NCBI GenBank assembly: GCA_016932965.1 | Contig: JAFGBW010000150.1 | Coordinates: forward strand, 1 to 6,740 | DNA from: Candidatus Auribacterota bacterium | Lineage (GTDB): Bacteria > Auribacterota > JAFGBW01 | DNA length: 6,740 nt | Direction: 5' to 3' | Shown here: in pieces, positions 6,733-6,740 of the stretch | Layout: every line of letters starts with the position of its first letter | Numbering within the stretch: position 1 is the first letter of the stretch | Notes under the pieces: generated by a model | Seen by the model: the letters and a program-made list of their open reading frames with translations, nothing else | Databases searched by the model: none | Told to the model about the DNA's origin: nothing | Position numbers and translations under genes: made by a program

Positions 6733-6740
6733 GATAAAAA

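Overview
This window is a single-direction block of bacterial core genes. Every gene I can support lies on the minus strand, so transcription runs from high to low coordinates: rpsR (ribosomal protein S18), rplI (L9), dnaB (replicative helicase), bamA (outer-membrane beta-barrel insertase), skp/ompH (periplasmic chaperone), lpxD (lipid A acyltransferase), and the first 89 codons of lpxC (lipid A deacetylase), which runs off the left edge. No mobile element, CRISPR array, tRNA, rRNA or phage gene is visible.

The organism is a diderm bacterium that makes lipid A-based LPS: BamA, Skp, LpxD and LpxC are all Gram-negative envelope genes. The order differs from the familiar Proteobacterial one. There bamA-skp-lpxD is followed by fabZ-lpxA, and lpxC sits in the cell-division cluster. 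Here lpxC follows lpxD directly, with a 7-nt overlap, and its N-terminus resembles the LpxC half of LpxC-FabZ fusion proteins (Bacteroidetes and several candidate phyla). Together with the dnaB-bamA junction, this suggests a non-Proteobacterial lineage, perhaps an Omnitrophota-like candidate phylum. That placement is from memory and is inference only.

Layout. 6445-6732 is rpsR, and 6255-6444 is a 190-nt AT-rich gap with a perfect TATAAT and two hairpins ahead of rplI. From 6254 down to 2032, rplI, dnaB and bamA are packed tightly: 1 nt between rplI and dnaB, and a 20-nt overlap of dnaB with bamA. A 140-nt gap (1892-2031) holds a plausible extended -10 promoter for skp. Skp, lpxD and lpxC then follow with a 21-nt gap and a 7-nt overlap. 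No stretch over 300 bases lacks a gene.

Functionally, the right half is the conserved S18-L9-DnaB translation and replication group. The left half makes and assembles the outer membrane: BamA inserts beta-barrel proteins, Skp escorts them through the periplasm, and LpxC and LpxD make early lipid A intermediates. The physical overlap of dnaB and bamA joins the two halves. I see no undescribed system. The points worth a second look are the gene-order junction, the rplI leader, the likely LpxC-FabZ fusion, and a few small sequence oddities.
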